Shown: positions 16,760-26,080, counted from the first letter of the stretch. The stretch is 64,000 nucleotides of DNA from Mycobacterium triplex (GCF_000689255.1 NZ_HG964446.1:4806152-4870151), one strand, 5' to 3'. Notes: generated by a model not told the origin, from the letters alone. Numbers and translations are program-made.

Positions 16760-17901
16760 AGCAGTTCCACAATGGTGGCGTTGGCCTGGCCACCACCTTC
16801 GCACATCGTCTGCAGGCCGTAGCGAATTCCCTTGTCCCGCATGTGGTAGAGCAGCGTGGTCATGATCCGCGCTCCAGAGCCGCCCAGCGGGTGGCCGAGC
16901 GCGATCGCACCGCCGTTGGGGTTCAGCTTCTTCTCGTCGGCGCCGATGTCCTTCAGCCACGCGAGCGGAACGGGCGCGAACGCCTCGTTGACCTCGTATG
17001 CCCCGATGTCGTCGATGGACAGGCCGGAGCGCTTCAGCACCTTCTGGGTAGCCGGGATCGGGGCGGTCAGCATGATGACCGGGTCGGCTGCCGCCAGAGT
17101 GGCAGTGTGCACCTTCGCAATTGGCTTACACCCCAATTCTTTTGCCTTCTCGGCCGACATGAATAGCAGCGCGGCCGCGCCGTCGGAGATCTGCGAGGAG
17201 TTACCGGCGTGGATCACGCCGTCCTCCTTGAACGCCGGTTTCAGCGAGGCCATCTTCTCCATCGGGGTTCCGCGCCGGATGCCCTCGTCCTTGACCACGA
17301 CGTTGCCTTCGGAGTCCTTGATGCCCACGATCTGGTCATCGAACGCACCGGAATCCTGTGCGGCGGCGGCCTTTTCGTGTGAGTCGAGGGAGAACTGGTC
17401 GAGCGCGGTGCGGTCGAATCCCCACTGCTCGGCGATCATCTCCGCGCCCAGGCCCTGGTTGGGCGTCTTGTGGTATCGATCCTTGAATCCCTGCGGGTAC
17501 GGGTTGCCGCCGTTTGCCAGCGATGCCCCCATCGGCGTGCGCGACATCGACTCCACACCGCCGGCGACGACCACGTCGTAGTGTCCGGCCACCACGCCTG
17601 CCGCGGCGAAGTGGATGGACTGCTGGCTGGATCCGCACTGGCGGTCGACGGTCACACCCGGGACGGTCTCGGGCCAGCCGGCGGTCAACAGTGCGGTGCG
17701 GCCGATGTCGAGGGCCTGCTCGCCGGCTTGCATCACGCAGCCCCAGATCACGTCGTCAACGATTTCGGGGTCGATGCCGGCCCTGGTGGCCAGTCCGTTG
17801 AGCACCTGCGCAGACAGCTCGGCGGGGTGCACCCCGGAAAGTCCCCCGTTGCGCTTGCCGATGGGTGAGCGCACGGCCTCGACGATGACGGCTTCAGGCA
17901 T
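16756..17901 (-). CDS. acetyl-CoA acyltransferase (thiolase)
   Basis: 381 residues. Nucleophile Cys89 sits in DRQCGSSQQ, the His motif is NGGAIALGHPLGGSGAR, and the second Cys is in TMCEGGGQAN. The sequence is closest in feel to steroid/long-chain degradative thiolases such as FadA5/FadA6. In M. tuberculosis this locus appears as the short gene Rv1135A, so the present gene looks like the full-length version. The 276 bases upstream, to the TetR gene at 18178, contain a CGTTA/TAACG inverted repeat next to the TetR start and no further gene. Confidence 0.95.
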   Translation of the reverse strand: MPEAVIVEAVRSPIGKRNGGLSGVHPAELSAQVLNGLATRAGIDPEIVDDVIWGCVMQAGEQALDIGRTALLTAGWPETVPGVTVDRQCGSSQQSIHFAAAGVVAGHYDVVVAGGVESMSRTPMGASLANGGNPYPQGFKDRYHKTPNQGLGAEMIAEQWGFDRTALDQFSLDSHEKAAAAQDSGAFDDQIVGIKDSEGNVVVKDEGIRRGTPMEKMASLKPAFKEDGVIHAGNSSQISDGAAALLFMSAEKAKELGCKPIAKVHTATLAAADPVIMLTAPIPATQKVLKRSGLSIDDIGAYEVNEAFAPVPLAWLKDIGADEKKLNPNGGAIALGHPLGGSGARIMTTLLYHMRDKGIRYGLQTMCEGGGQANATIVELL

Positions 17902-18177
17902 GGTTGTGTCTCCTTTGACTGGTTCTTGCCTCGATTGTCAACCAAGGGGTTGGGCGGCCTGGTGGCGGGGTGGTTCTACGCGCCGGCGACGATCGCATCG
18001 GCGGCACGCCATTTCAATGGGTCCGATCAGTGGGTCCGAGAAGCCCTGGCTTTCGTCACATGCTGCATTCGGTTTCTAACGTCGAGTAGAACACTCGGTG
18101 CGACACGTTGCGCAGTACCGGCGCACTGACGCGTTACCCAACGGGCTCGGAGTTGTGGTCTACGTTACCCTTTAACG

Positions 18178-18870
18178 GTGCCTAGAAAGCCTGCTGCGGC
18201 CCCACATAACGGGGCGGCGCCTGACGCCGATTCCAAGTCCGCCCGCACCCGTGCCCGCATCCTCGATGCGGCGGCGCATGTCCTGAGCGCGAAGGGGTTT
18301 GCCGGGACGAGGCTCTCGGACGTCGCGGACTATGCCGAGATTCAGGCGCCGGCGATCTACTACTACTGGGGATCCCGCGAAGAACTCATCGAAGAGGTAA
18401 TGTACTGCGGCGTCGCCGAACTGCGTAAACACGTGCAGGAGGTGCTCAACGAACTGCCCGCCGAGACCTCGCCATTGGATCGGATCGTCGCCGCCGTCGA
18501 GGCTCACTTGCGTCATGAGCTCGAGATTTCCGACTATGCCACCGCCTCGATTCGTAATTCCGGCCAGATCCCCCGGCACCTGCGCACCCGTCAGCTCAAA
18601 GAGGAGCAGGCCTACGGACGGATGTGGCGCCGACTGTTCGACAATGCCCTGGCCGACGGGCAGATCCGGGCCGATCTCGACCCCCGCTACGCCCAACTGT
18701 TGGTCCTCGGCGCGCTGAACTGGGCGGCCGAATGGCGCGACCCCCGCCGTGACTCCGTCGACAGCATCGTCGCCAACGCCCAATCCCTGGTTCGTTTCGG
18801 TCTGTGCGGGCACGAGCAGCCCCGGGCCCGCGTCCGGACGAAAGCGCGTACGGCCGCCAGCAGACGGTGA
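18178..18870 (+). CDS. TetR-family regulator (paralogue 1)
   Basis: 230 residues from GTG 18178. N-terminal HTH: RTRARILDAAAHVLSAKGFAG then LSDVADYAEIQAPAIYYYW. It is strongly alike to the TetR protein at 21517 over the whole length, including VEAHLRHELEISDY and VLGALNWAAEW. The two copies flank a thiolase/acyl-CoA dehydrogenase pair, suggesting a duplication that kept both regulators near the genes they control. The ligand is probably an acyl-CoA or lipid, as for many mycobacterial TetR proteins. Confidence 0.92.
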   Translation: MPRKPAAAPHNGAAPDADSKSARTRARILDAAAHVLSAKGFAGTRLSDVADYAEIQAPAIYYYWGSREELIEEVMYCGVAELRKHVQEVLNELPAETSPLDRIVAAVEAHLRHELEISDYATASIRNSGQIPRHLRTRQLKEEQAYGRMWRRLFDNALADGQIRADLDPRYAQLLVLGALNWAAEWRDPRRDSVDSIVANAQSLVRFGLCGHEQPRARVRTKARTAASRR

Positions 18871-18928
18871 GACGATCCCCACGCGACGCGGTTAGCCCAC
18901 CTTTTTGATTCTGTGTTAAATTCTCTAG

Positions 18929-20080
18929 GTGACTGAAGCTTATATCGTTGACGCGGTTCGCACTCCTGTTGGCAAGCGCGGCGGTGGGTTCGCCGACGCG
19001 CATCCGGCAGATATGGCTGCCAACGTCATTCGCACCGTTGTCGGCAGACATGACGTCGATCCGGAAGCAATCGATGACGTGATCCTCGGCTGCCTGGACA
19101 ACATCGGTTCGCAGGCCGGGGATATCGCGCGCACGGCGGCGCTGGCCGCCGGCCTGCCGGAGTCGGTGCCCGGCGTCACGGTGGATCGCCAATGCGGATC
19201 GGCGCAGCAGGCAGTGCATTTCGCGGCACAAGCCGTGATGAGCGGCACCGCGGACCTGATCGTTGCGGGCGGCGTCCAGAAGATGAGCCAATACCCCATC
19301 TTGAGCGCGTTCGCGGCGGGTGAGCCTTTTGGCGCGAGCGATCCATGGACCGGATGCCGGGGATGGGAGGCCCGGTACGGCACCCAGGAGATCTCGCAAT
19401 TCCGTGGCGCGGAGATGATCGCGAGCCAGTGGAACCTCAGCCGGGAGGACAACGAGGCCTTCGCGTTGACCAGCCACCAGCGCGCTCTTGCCGCGATCGC
19501 CGACGGTCGGTTCACCCGTGAAATCGTCCCCTACGAGGGTCTCACCACCGACGAGGGGCCGCGCCCGGACACCTCGTTGGAAAAGATGGCCAAGTTGCCC
19601 ACCCTGATCGAAGGGGGCGTGTTGACCGCCGCGGTGGCCAGCCAAATCTCCGACGGGGCCGCGGCATTGCTGATCGCGTCTCAGGACGCGGTCGACCGGT
19701 TCCGGTTGACGCCTCGCGCGCGGATCCATCACATGTCGGTACGCGGCGCCGACCCGGTGATGATGCTGACTGCCCCGATCCCGGCCACCCGGCACGCGCT
19801 CAAGCGAACGGGGTTGTCGATCGACGACATCGACGTGGTCGAAATCAACGAGGCATTCGCTCCGGTGGTGCTCGCCTGGCTGGCCGAACTCGAGGCCGAC
19901 CCCGAGCGCGTCAATGTCAACGGCGGGGCAATCGCGCTGGGCCACCCGATCGGTTGCACTGGGGCGCGCCTGATGACCTCGCTGCTGCACGAGCTGGAAC
20001 GCACCGGCGGCCGCTACGGGCTGCAGACCATGTGCGAGGGTGGCGGACAGGCCAACGTCACGATCATCGAGAGGCTTTGA
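18929..20080 (+). CDS. acetyl-CoA acyltransferase (thiolase)
   Basis: 383 residues from GTG 18929. Cys89 in DRQCGSAQQ, His in NGGAIALGHPIGCTGAR, Cys in TMCEGGGQANV. It shares its N-terminal motif (DAVRTPVGKRGGG, then PGVTVDRQCG) with the thiolase at 16756 and is its paralogue. The next gene, an acyl-CoA dehydrogenase, starts 4 bases after its stop. A GTGTTAAATT decamer lies 7 bases before the start and is repeated exactly at 26003. Confidence 0.95.
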   Translation: MTEAYIVDAVRTPVGKRGGGFADAHPADMAANVIRTVVGRHDVDPEAIDDVILGCLDNIGSQAGDIARTAALAAGLPESVPGVTVDRQCGSAQQAVHFAAQAVMSGTADLIVAGGVQKMSQYPILSAFAAGEPFGASDPWTGCRGWEARYGTQEISQFRGAEMIASQWNLSREDNEAFALTSHQRALAAIADGRFTREIVPYEGLTTDEGPRPDTSLEKMAKLPTLIEGGVLTAAVASQISDGAAALLIASQDAVDRFRLTPRARIHHMSVRGADPVMMLTAPIPATRHALKRTGLSIDDIDVVEINEAFAPVVLAWLAELEADPERVNVNGGAIALGHPIGCTGARLMTSLLHELERTGGRYGLQTMCEGGGQANVTIIERL

Positions 20081-20083
20081 CCG

Positions 20084-21259
20084 GTGCGCCGGACGCTGTA
20101 TACCCCCGACCACGAGGCGTATCGAGAAACCGTTCGGGAGTTCCTGGCTCGCGAAGTGGTCCCGCATCACGCTGAGTGGGAACGCGACCACCGGATGGAG
20201 CGCTCGGCGTTCGCCAGCGCCGCCAAGGCGGGCATCTACGCGTTGGAGGTGCCGGAGCTTTACGGCGGTGCCGGTGAACGCGATTACCGCTACCGGATGG
20301 TGGTTTGCGAGGAGATCGCCAAGGTCAACGTGCTGTCCTTCGGCCTGACGGTCAGCCTGCAAGACGACCTGGTGCTGCACTACCTACTCGATCTCACCTC
20401 CGAGGATCAAAAGCAGCGCTGGCTACCGGGCTTCGCCTCCGGCGAATTGATCGGCGCCCTTGCGATGACCGAGCCCGGCACGGGCAGCGATCTTCGGGGA
20501 ATCCGCACCAGCGCTCGCCGCGACGGTGACAGCTGGATCCTCAATGGTCAGAAGACGTTTATTTCCAGCGGCATCATGGCCGACCTCGTCGTGGTCGCGG
20601 CGCGCACCGACCAGGACGGTGGTTCGCGGGGGTTCAGTTTGTTCGTCGTCGAACGCGACACTCCCGGATTTCGACGCGGACGCCAGCTGGAAAAGATCGG
20701 GCTGCCCGCGCAAGACACCGCAGAATTGTTCTTCGACGACGCGATCGTTCCCGCCGAGAATCTGTTGGGGGAAGAGGGCCGTGGGCTGCAGTACCTGATG
20801 AGCCATCTACCCCGGGAGCGGCTGGGAGTCACCGCCCAGGCCATCGCGACCGCGCGCGCCATCTTCGACCAGACCGTCGAATATTGCCAAGAGCGAGTGG
20901 CGTTCGGCCAGCCGCTGGCCGCGCTGCAGCACATCCGGTTCGAGTTCGCGGAAATGGCAACGGAACTCGACATCACCGAGGCGTATGTCGACAAGTCGGT
21001 TGAGGCGTTCAACGCCGGCGAGCTCTCGGCCGTGGACGCCGCTAAGGGCAAGTGGTACGTCAGCGAGCTACAACGCCGGCTCCTGGACCGGTGCCTACAA
21101 CTTCATGGCGGCTACGGGTACATGGTCGAATACCCGGTAGCACGCGCATATCTCGACACTCGCGCGCAAACCATCTACGGCGGCACTACCGAAATCATGA
21201 AGGAACTCATCGGCCGCGAGATCGTCGGCTCAAAAACCATTGCGCGGGATGAAAGTTGA
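20084..21259 (+). CDS. acyl-CoA dehydrogenase, LCAD type
   Basis: 391 residues from GTG 20084. Landmarks are ALAMTEPGTGSDL (FAD/substrate site), the LPRERLGVTAQAIATA helix that carries the catalytic Glu in the LCAD/isovaleryl branch, RVAFGQPL, and QLHGGYGYM. The C-terminal IYGGTTEIMKELIGREI has Gly where medium-chain enzymes have the catalytic Glu, consistent with that branch. It introduces the alpha-beta double bond in an acyl-CoA. It is coupled with the thiolase upstream; a hairpin follows at 21355. Confidence 0.93.
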   Translation: MRRTLYTPDHEAYRETVREFLAREVVPHHAEWERDHRMERSAFASAAKAGIYALEVPELYGGAGERDYRYRMVVCEEIAKVNVLSFGLTVSLQDDLVLHYLLDLTSEDQKQRWLPGFASGELIGALAMTEPGTGSDLRGIRTSARRDGDSWILNGQKTFISSGIMADLVVVAARTDQDGGSRGFSLFVVERDTPGFRRGRQLEKIGLPAQDTAELFFDDAIVPAENLLGEEGRGLQYLMSHLPRERLGVTAQAIATARAIFDQTVEYCQERVAFGQPLAALQHIRFEFAEMATELDITEAYVDKSVEAFNAGELSAVDAAKGKWYVSELQRRLLDRCLQLHGGYGYMVEYPVARAYLDTRAQTIYGGTTEIMKELIGREIVGSKTIARDES

Positions 21260-21354
21260 TCCAGATATTTAATCTAAGATATATTAGGGGCCGGAAATCG
21301 ACACTCGTCGATTTGCCAGCGCGAGCGCGAGCGTCTTAGCCGCCAACCCGAACT

Positions 21355-21390
21355 TGCCGTGGCGGGGTGATACCATCCCCCGCCACGGCA
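21355..21390. terminator. 13-bp perfect hairpin after acyl-CoA dehydrogenase
   Basis: TGCCGTGGCGGGG (21355-21367) pairs perfectly with 21378-21390 across a 10-base loop. It lies 95 bases after the acyl-CoA dehydrogenase stop and 126 bases before the next gene. There is no T-run, as often in mycobacteria. The rest of this 257-base gap holds an AT-rich patch near 21263-21290 that may be a promoter or operator. Confidence 0.6.
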
Positions 21391-21516
21391 GTACGCGACC
21401 CGAACCGCGCGGCGCAGGCCCGACGCGGGCGTCGGGGGTTCGGTGGCATCGAATGCCGGATAAAATCACTGCCTGTTGGCACCGGCGAAGTCGCGTCGAC
21501 TGGCTAGAATCGACCA

Positions 21517-22170
21517 ATGACCAGGCAGACTGAGGTGGCCGCCGTGGCGGGGCCAGCGTCCGCCGACATCGCAGAGTCCAAATCGGCCCAGACACGACGG
21601 CGAATCCTCGACGCGGCCGCGCACGTTTTGAGCGCCAAGGGATATGCGGGCCTGCGCCTCAATGACGTCGCGGCCCAGGCCGAACTGCAGGCCCCGGCGA
21701 TCTACTACTACTACACCTCGCGCGACGACCTCATCGAGGAGGTGATGTGGGCCGGCATCGCCGACATGCGAGAGCATGTCATCGCCGTTCTCGACGCGTT
21801 GCCCGCCGACGCCTCCGCGCTGGATCGGCTACTCGCCGCGGTCGAGGCACATTTGCGGCACGAACTCGAGATATCGGACTACACGACCGCGGCCATCCGC
21901 AATGCGGGTCAAGTTCCGCCGGCGATTCGAAAGCGCCAGATCCTCGAGGAGCAACGCTACGGCGAAGTCTGGCGACGACTGATCAACGACATGGCACGCG
22001 CGGGTGAGCTTCGCACCGACCTCGACCTGTACATAGCGCAGATGCTGGTCCTGGGCGCGCTGAATTGGGCGGTCGAGTGGTGGGACCCCCGGCGCGGTTC
22101 CCTGGATACCGTTGTCGCCAACGCACAGTCATTCGTCCGGCACGGGCTTGCCGAGACGCCGGTCGATTAG
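21517..22170 (+). CDS. TetR-family regulator (paralogue 2)
   Basis: 217 residues. HTH: QTRRRILDAAAHVLSAKGYAG and LNDVAAQAELQAPAIYYYY. The ligand domain shares EAHLRHELEISDY, RQILEEQRYGEVWRRL and VLGALNWAVEW with the TetR at 18178. Its TAG stop (22168-22170) overlaps the TAA stop of the convergent flavoprotein gene by two bases. It probably regulates the flavoprotein/acyl-CoA dehydrogenase/crotonase operon or the preceding pair. Confidence 0.92.
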   Translation: MTRQTEVAAVAGPASADIAESKSAQTRRRILDAAAHVLSAKGYAGLRLNDVAAQAELQAPAIYYYYTSRDDLIEEVMWAGIADMREHVIAVLDALPADASALDRLLAAVEAHLRHELEISDYTTAAIRNAGQVPPAIRKRQILEEQRYGEVWRRLINDMARAGELRTDLDLYIAQMLVLGALNWAVEWWDPRRGSLDTVVANAQSFVRHGLAETPVD

Positions 22171-23495
22171 GTGCGCGGCGGTGCCGAACCGACCGGAGGC
22201 GGGTACGCCGCAATGATCTTGTCGACCACCAACTGAGCCGTCTCGGCACACGCCGTCGTTCCACCGTTGGCGTATTCCTTGACGGCATCGCCGACGTTCC
22301 ACAGGCCCGCGAACGGGGTGTCGTGCGGCAGATCGAATCCGGCCACCGCCCGTTGCGGCGGCCAATCGTCGCGGGTGACCGCAATGCTCAGAATCCTTGC
22401 GCGGTCGTCGAATCCGTCGATGTTGTCGCGCAGGTCCTGCAGCAACAGCTCCGTCTCGGCGGCTTCGTCGAAGTCGCCGATCGACGGCTTGGGCACCGAT
22501 GTCCCGACGTACAGATGCCATCCCTGCGGCGCCATCTCGGGGCAGGTGTCGGTGAAATTCGCGATGTATGCCAGCCGTCGTGATGTCGCGAAGCTCAGCA
22601 TGCCGGGAACATCGACGAGGCTGTCGCGGCTTGCGAAGTTCACCGAGATCATCGACGTCGGGCGATCGCCCTTCTTGACCAGGTCCTGGTAGTCGGTTGG
22701 CACGACTTCTTCGCCGAGCAGCTTGACGGTGGCGGCGGGCCCGACGTCGCTTACCACGACGGGCGTTGTGACGCAGACGGTCTCGTCGCCGCGCAGCACC
22801 TCGACACCGGTCACCCGCCCACCGTCGGAGAGGATCCTGGTGACCGGTGCGGAAAGCCATACCTGGCCGCCGCGCGATTCCACCGCGCCGGCCAGACCCC
22901 GCCACAATCCAATGGTCCCTTCGGGGTGAAAGCCAAACCGCTTGAACGCGCTCTTGCGGGTGAAGTACGTGAGGAACACTCGCGCCGGCAGGTCCTCGGA
23001 GCCGACCGCGAAGATGGAGGCGCACATGTTGCGGAAAATCCCATGCACGCGTTCGTTTTTGGTGTATCGAGATACCCACTCGGCGGTGCTGATCTGATCT
23101 TCGGGCAAGCCGTCGTCACTGCGGGCCGCGCCGATGCCCGCGACCAGTTTGGCACCCTGGCGGGTGAGTTTGCTCAGCAGAAACCCCCACCCGCCACCGG
23201 TTACGTCGACGTTCTTGCCGCCGATCCGGTACAGCAGCGCGGGTTTGGGCTCGCGGATGTCGAATGGTGCGCCGACCTCGGCACATGTCTGCTGGGTAAT
23301 GCCGCCGACCTCGATCACGATGGCGCCGGTGTTGACCTTGAACCCATCGATGTCGTCGGTCGAGGCGCGTCCACCGACCTTGTCGAGCCTCTCGACGACG
23401 AGCGTCCGATAACCCCGGTGGGCAAGCCGCGCCGCGGTGAACAACCCGCCCGCGCCGGCACCGATCACGACGGCGTCGAATTGTGCTGAGTGCAT
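22167..23495 (-). CDS. phytoene-desaturase-like FAD oxidoreductase
   Basis: 442 residues from ATG 23495. It starts MHSAQFDAVVIGAGAGGLFT (dinucleotide-binding motif), followed by VVERLDKVGGRAST, the Gly-Gly-Arg signature of the CrtI/amine-oxidase superfamily. The C-terminal part has PFAGLWNVGDAVKEYANGGT, the usual FAD-binding end with a GD motif. Members desaturate or isomerise isoprenoid chains or oxidise alcohols and amines; substrate unknown. It is the last gene of a three-gene operon after acyl-CoA dehydrogenase and the crotonase fusion. Confidence 0.88.
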   Translation of the reverse strand: MHSAQFDAVVIGAGAGGLFTAARLAHRGYRTLVVERLDKVGGRASTDDIDGFKVNTGAIVIEVGGITQQTCAEVGAPFDIREPKPALLYRIGGKNVDVTGGGWGFLLSKLTRQGAKLVAGIGAARSDDGLPEDQISTAEWVSRYTKNERVHGIFRNMCASIFAVGSEDLPARVFLTYFTRKSAFKRFGFHPEGTIGLWRGLAGAVESRGGQVWLSAPVTRILSDGGRVTGVEVLRGDETVCVTTPVVVSDVGPAATVKLLGEEVVPTDYQDLVKKGDRPTSMISVNFASRDSLVDVPGMLSFATSRRLAYIANFTDTCPEMAPQGWHLYVGTSVPKPSIGDFDEAAETELLLQDLRDNIDGFDDRARILSIAVTRDDWPPQRAVAGFDLPHDTPFAGLWNVGDAVKEYANGGTTACAETAQLVVDKIIAAYPPPVGSAPPRT

Positions 23496-23509
23496 GTCGA
23501 TCTCACTTC

Positions 23510-24667
23510 CTAGTAGGACCGGGGCAAGCCCAGGGATGTTTGGGCCACGAAGTTGAGCACCATTTCGCGACTCACCGGTGCGGTGCGCATCAACCGGGTC
23601 ACGAACCACAACTCGGAGAGCCCGTATTCGTGGGACAGGCCGTTGCCGCCGTGCGTCTGAATCGCCTGGTCGAGCGCTTTCAATGCGGCCTCGGAGGCGG
23701 CGTACTTGGCGATGTTCGCGGCCTCGCCGGCCGATTCGCCGGCGTCGAAGAGTTGCGCGCTGCGCACGGTCGCCATCCGGCCCAGTTCGACCGCGATGTG
23801 GCATTCGGCCAGCGGATGGGCGATGCCTTGATGGGCGCCGATCGGCGTCGACCAGACGCTGCGCTGCTTCGCGTAGTCCACGGCCTTGCCGATCGCGTAT
23901 CGGCCGATGCCGCTGGACAGCGCGCCGACCAGGATCCGTTCGGGGTTCAGGCCGTCGAAAACCTGCCGAAGACCATTGCCGGCGACCCCGATCAGCGCAT
24001 CGTCGCCGACCGCGACGTCATCGAGATACACGGCGAACTGTTTGTCCGGCGACACGATCGACGTGTCAATCGAGGTAAAGCTCAAACCCGGGCTGTCGGT
24101 GGGAACCGCGAACAGCGACAGTCGATTACGTTCCGCCGTCGAATGATCCGCGTCCCGGGTGACCAGCAGAATCGCGTCGGATTGATCCACCGCGGAGATG
24201 TAGTACTTGGATCCGGAAATCCTCCAGCCGGCACCGTCGCGCCGGGCTGTGGTCTTGATGTCATGGCTGTTGGATCCGGCGTCGGGCTCGGTCAGCCCGA
24301 ACGCCATCTTTTTCGTCCCGTCCGCGATCGACGGCAGCCACCGCCGCTTCATCTGCTCCGACGCGTGACAGGCCAAGATGCTGCCGCAGATGGCGGGCGA
24401 GATCACCCAGATCAGCAACGGCATCCCTTGTGCGGCAAGCTCTTCCACCACGACGACGGCTTCGGCCATCCCTCCCCCACCGCCGCCGTAGTCCTCGGGC
24501 AGGTGCAGGCCGAGCAGTCCGGCGGCACCGAGGTCGCCCCACAGCTCTTCGATCCCGCCACCCGTGCGCGCCCGCTCCAAGAAGTACGCCGGGCCGTATC
24601 GCTTGGCGATCCCGGCCACGCTGTTGCGAATCGCCCGATGTTCGGGCGAATCGGTGATCAGTGTCAT
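23510..24667 (-). CDS. acyl-CoA dehydrogenase
   Basis: 385 residues with the three-domain layout: helical N-terminus with LHLPEDYGGGGGGMAEAV, a central FGLTEPDAGSNSHD and GSKYYISAVDQSD strand region, and a C-terminal helix bundle with ALKALDQAIQTHGGNGLSHEYG and LMRTAPVSREMVLNF. The RTAPVSREM ending belongs to a divergent actinobacterial branch often found in lipid or steroid gene sets. It is 3 bases downstream of the crotonase fusion gene. Confidence 0.92.
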   Translation of the reverse strand: MTLITDSPEHRAIRNSVAGIAKRYGPAYFLERARTGGGIEELWGDLGAAGLLGLHLPEDYGGGGGGMAEAVVVVEELAAQGMPLLIWVISPAICGSILACHASEQMKRRWLPSIADGTKKMAFGLTEPDAGSNSHDIKTTARRDGAGWRISGSKYYISAVDQSDAILLVTRDADHSTAERNRLSLFAVPTDSPGLSFTSIDTSIVSPDKQFAVYLDDVAVGDDALIGVAGNGLRQVFDGLNPERILVGALSSGIGRYAIGKAVDYAKQRSVWSTPIGAHQGIAHPLAECHIAVELGRMATVRSAQLFDAGESAGEAANIAKYAASEAALKALDQAIQTHGGNGLSHEYGLSELWFVTRLMRTAPVSREMVLNFVAQTSLGLPRSY

Positions 24668-24670
24668 CTC

Positions 24671-25888
24671 CTACCTTCCCGTGAAGCGCGGCGCGCGTTT
24701 GGCCCGAAATGCCGAGAGCGCCGCCGCGGCATCGGCGGTGTTCGCGGCGGCGCTGAGCGCGTCGGTCTCGGATTTCAGTTGCGTCGCCAGGTCGGTGCGC
24801 CACGACTCGCGCAACAATGTGCGCATCTTCGCGAAAGCTCGGGTGGGCCCCTGTGCCAGCTCCGTGGCTAGCGCCAGTGCCCGTGTCCGCAGCTCGTCGG
24901 CGGGCACGATCTCGTTGACGAGCCCCCACTCGAGGGCCTCGGCCGCCCCGATCGGGGTGTTGCGCAGGTAGGCCTGGGCCGCGCGGCGCGCGCCGATCAG
25001 GCGCGGCAGGTGCCAGGTGCCGCCCCCGTCTCCGGAAAGGCCAAGGGCGGCAAACGCTGTCACGAACTTCGTGCCCTCGGCCGCGACTACCAGGTCGGCC
25101 GCGTAGACGTAGCCCAGCCCGCCACCTGCGACGGCGCCGTGGGCCGCGGTGACGATCGGCGCGTCGATGCGGCTGAGTATGCGGAAGGCTTCGTGGAACG
25201 GTGTGGTCATCCGCTCCAGCAGGTCACCGTATGCCGTCGACGGATCCGAAGGGAAAGACCTGATGTCGCCGCCGACCGAAAGAGACGGCCCGTCACCACA
25301 GATCAGCACGGCGCGAACGGATCGATCGTCGGCGATTCGGCGGGCCACGACCAGTGATTCGTCCGCCATGCGTGGGTCGATCGCGTTGTGGGCCTCGGGC
25401 CGGTTGAGGCAGACGGTCGCGACGCCATCGCTGACGCGGTAGTCGATCGTTTCCAGCACGTCCCGTTCATCGAGCGCGTCGACCCACGGGGCACTGTCGG
25501 TCAGCTGATCCAGCGAGGTCATGCGGCCGTCGTCGGCGAACCCGATCACATGGTGAAATGCCGCGTCGAGCTTCTTGCCGGACCGCCGGGCCGCGCCCCG
25601 ATAGTGGCCCACCACCAACAACCGGCCGTCATCAAGGGCGTGAAACGTGTCGGGATGGGCGACCACGTCGTAATGCCGACCGAGCTGCCACCAGAACTCA
25701 CGGCGCATCGCGTCGGGCCCGACGTGCTCGCCCCCCACCCCCAGCGGCAGCCCTGCCGTCGCGCGACCGATGAAATCCGGATGCAGCAGCCGCGCCAGCG
25801 CATCCCGGTCACCCGCGGCCAGCGCGGCATAAAGGCTCCGAACGGCAGCGACTTTGGCCTCGTGAGACGGCGGGGAGTCAGACACCAT
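24671..25888 (-). CDS. SnoaL-like domain fused to enoyl-CoA hydratase
   Basis: 405 residues, longer than a usual 260-residue crotonase. Residues 1-140 form a SnoaL/NTF2-like domain (VRSLYAALAAGDRDALARLLHPDF...DDGRMTSLDQLTD). Residues 147-405 form a crotonase with GPSLSVGGDIRSF and HGAVAGGGLGYVYAADL oxyanion segments; the C-terminal end is FRAKRAPRFTGR. The join suggests a two-step reaction on one acyl-CoA, such as hydration or isomerisation followed by cyclisation or aldol chemistry. First gene of its operon, divergent from a family A membrane gene. Confidence 0.88.
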   Translation of the reverse strand: MVSDSPPSHEAKVAAVRSLYAALAAGDRDALARLLHPDFIGRATAGLPLGVGGEHVGPDAMRREFWWQLGRHYDVVAHPDTFHALDDGRLLVVGHYRGAARRSGKKLDAAFHHVIGFADDGRMTSLDQLTDSAPWVDALDERDVLETIDYRVSDGVATVCLNRPEAHNAIDPRMADESLVVARRIADDRSVRAVLICGDGPSLSVGGDIRSFPSDPSTAYGDLLERMTTPFHEAFRILSRIDAPIVTAAHGAVAGGGLGYVYAADLVVAAEGTKFVTAFAALGLSGDGGGTWHLPRLIGARRAAQAYLRNTPIGAAEALEWGLVNEIVPADELRTRALALATELAQGPTRAFAKMRTLLRESWRTDLATQLKSETDALSAAANTADAAAALSAFRAKRAPRFTGR

Positions 25889-25996
25889 GTCGTCTGAATC
25901 CCTTCGGATGGGCGATGTCAGCCAGGAATTTAATATTCATTCGATCAGTGTCTGACCAGTTAAACAGCGATCCATTCACACCCTAGCAGAGTTTTC

Positions 25997-26010
25997 TAGT
26001 ACGTGTTAAA
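25997..26010. promoter_or_regulatory. KstR-like half-conserved box in a divergent promoter region
   Basis: TAGTACGTGTTAAA resembles the mycobacterial KstR box (TnnAACnnGTTnnA), with one mismatch in the left half. It overlaps the decamer GTGTTAAATT (26003-26012) that also precedes the thiolase at 18929. It lies between the divergent starts at 25888 and 26081. An AT-rich stretch with TTTAATATTC lies at 25929-25938. Suggestive only. Confidence 0.3.
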
Positions 26011-26080
26011 TTACTTCTGCCGGCCCCGCCGGCACGCGATCCCGTCGACGCGACTGACGATCCGATACTTGGGAGGCACG

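Noticed and set aside
18596..20380. 594-codon - strand frame opposite a thiolase
   Set aside because: Antisense to a thiolase with complete catalytic motifs; no recognisable domain in this frame.
23483..24871. 462-codon + strand frame opposite an acyl-CoA dehydrogenase
   Set aside because: Shadow of a gene with full family motifs on the other strand.
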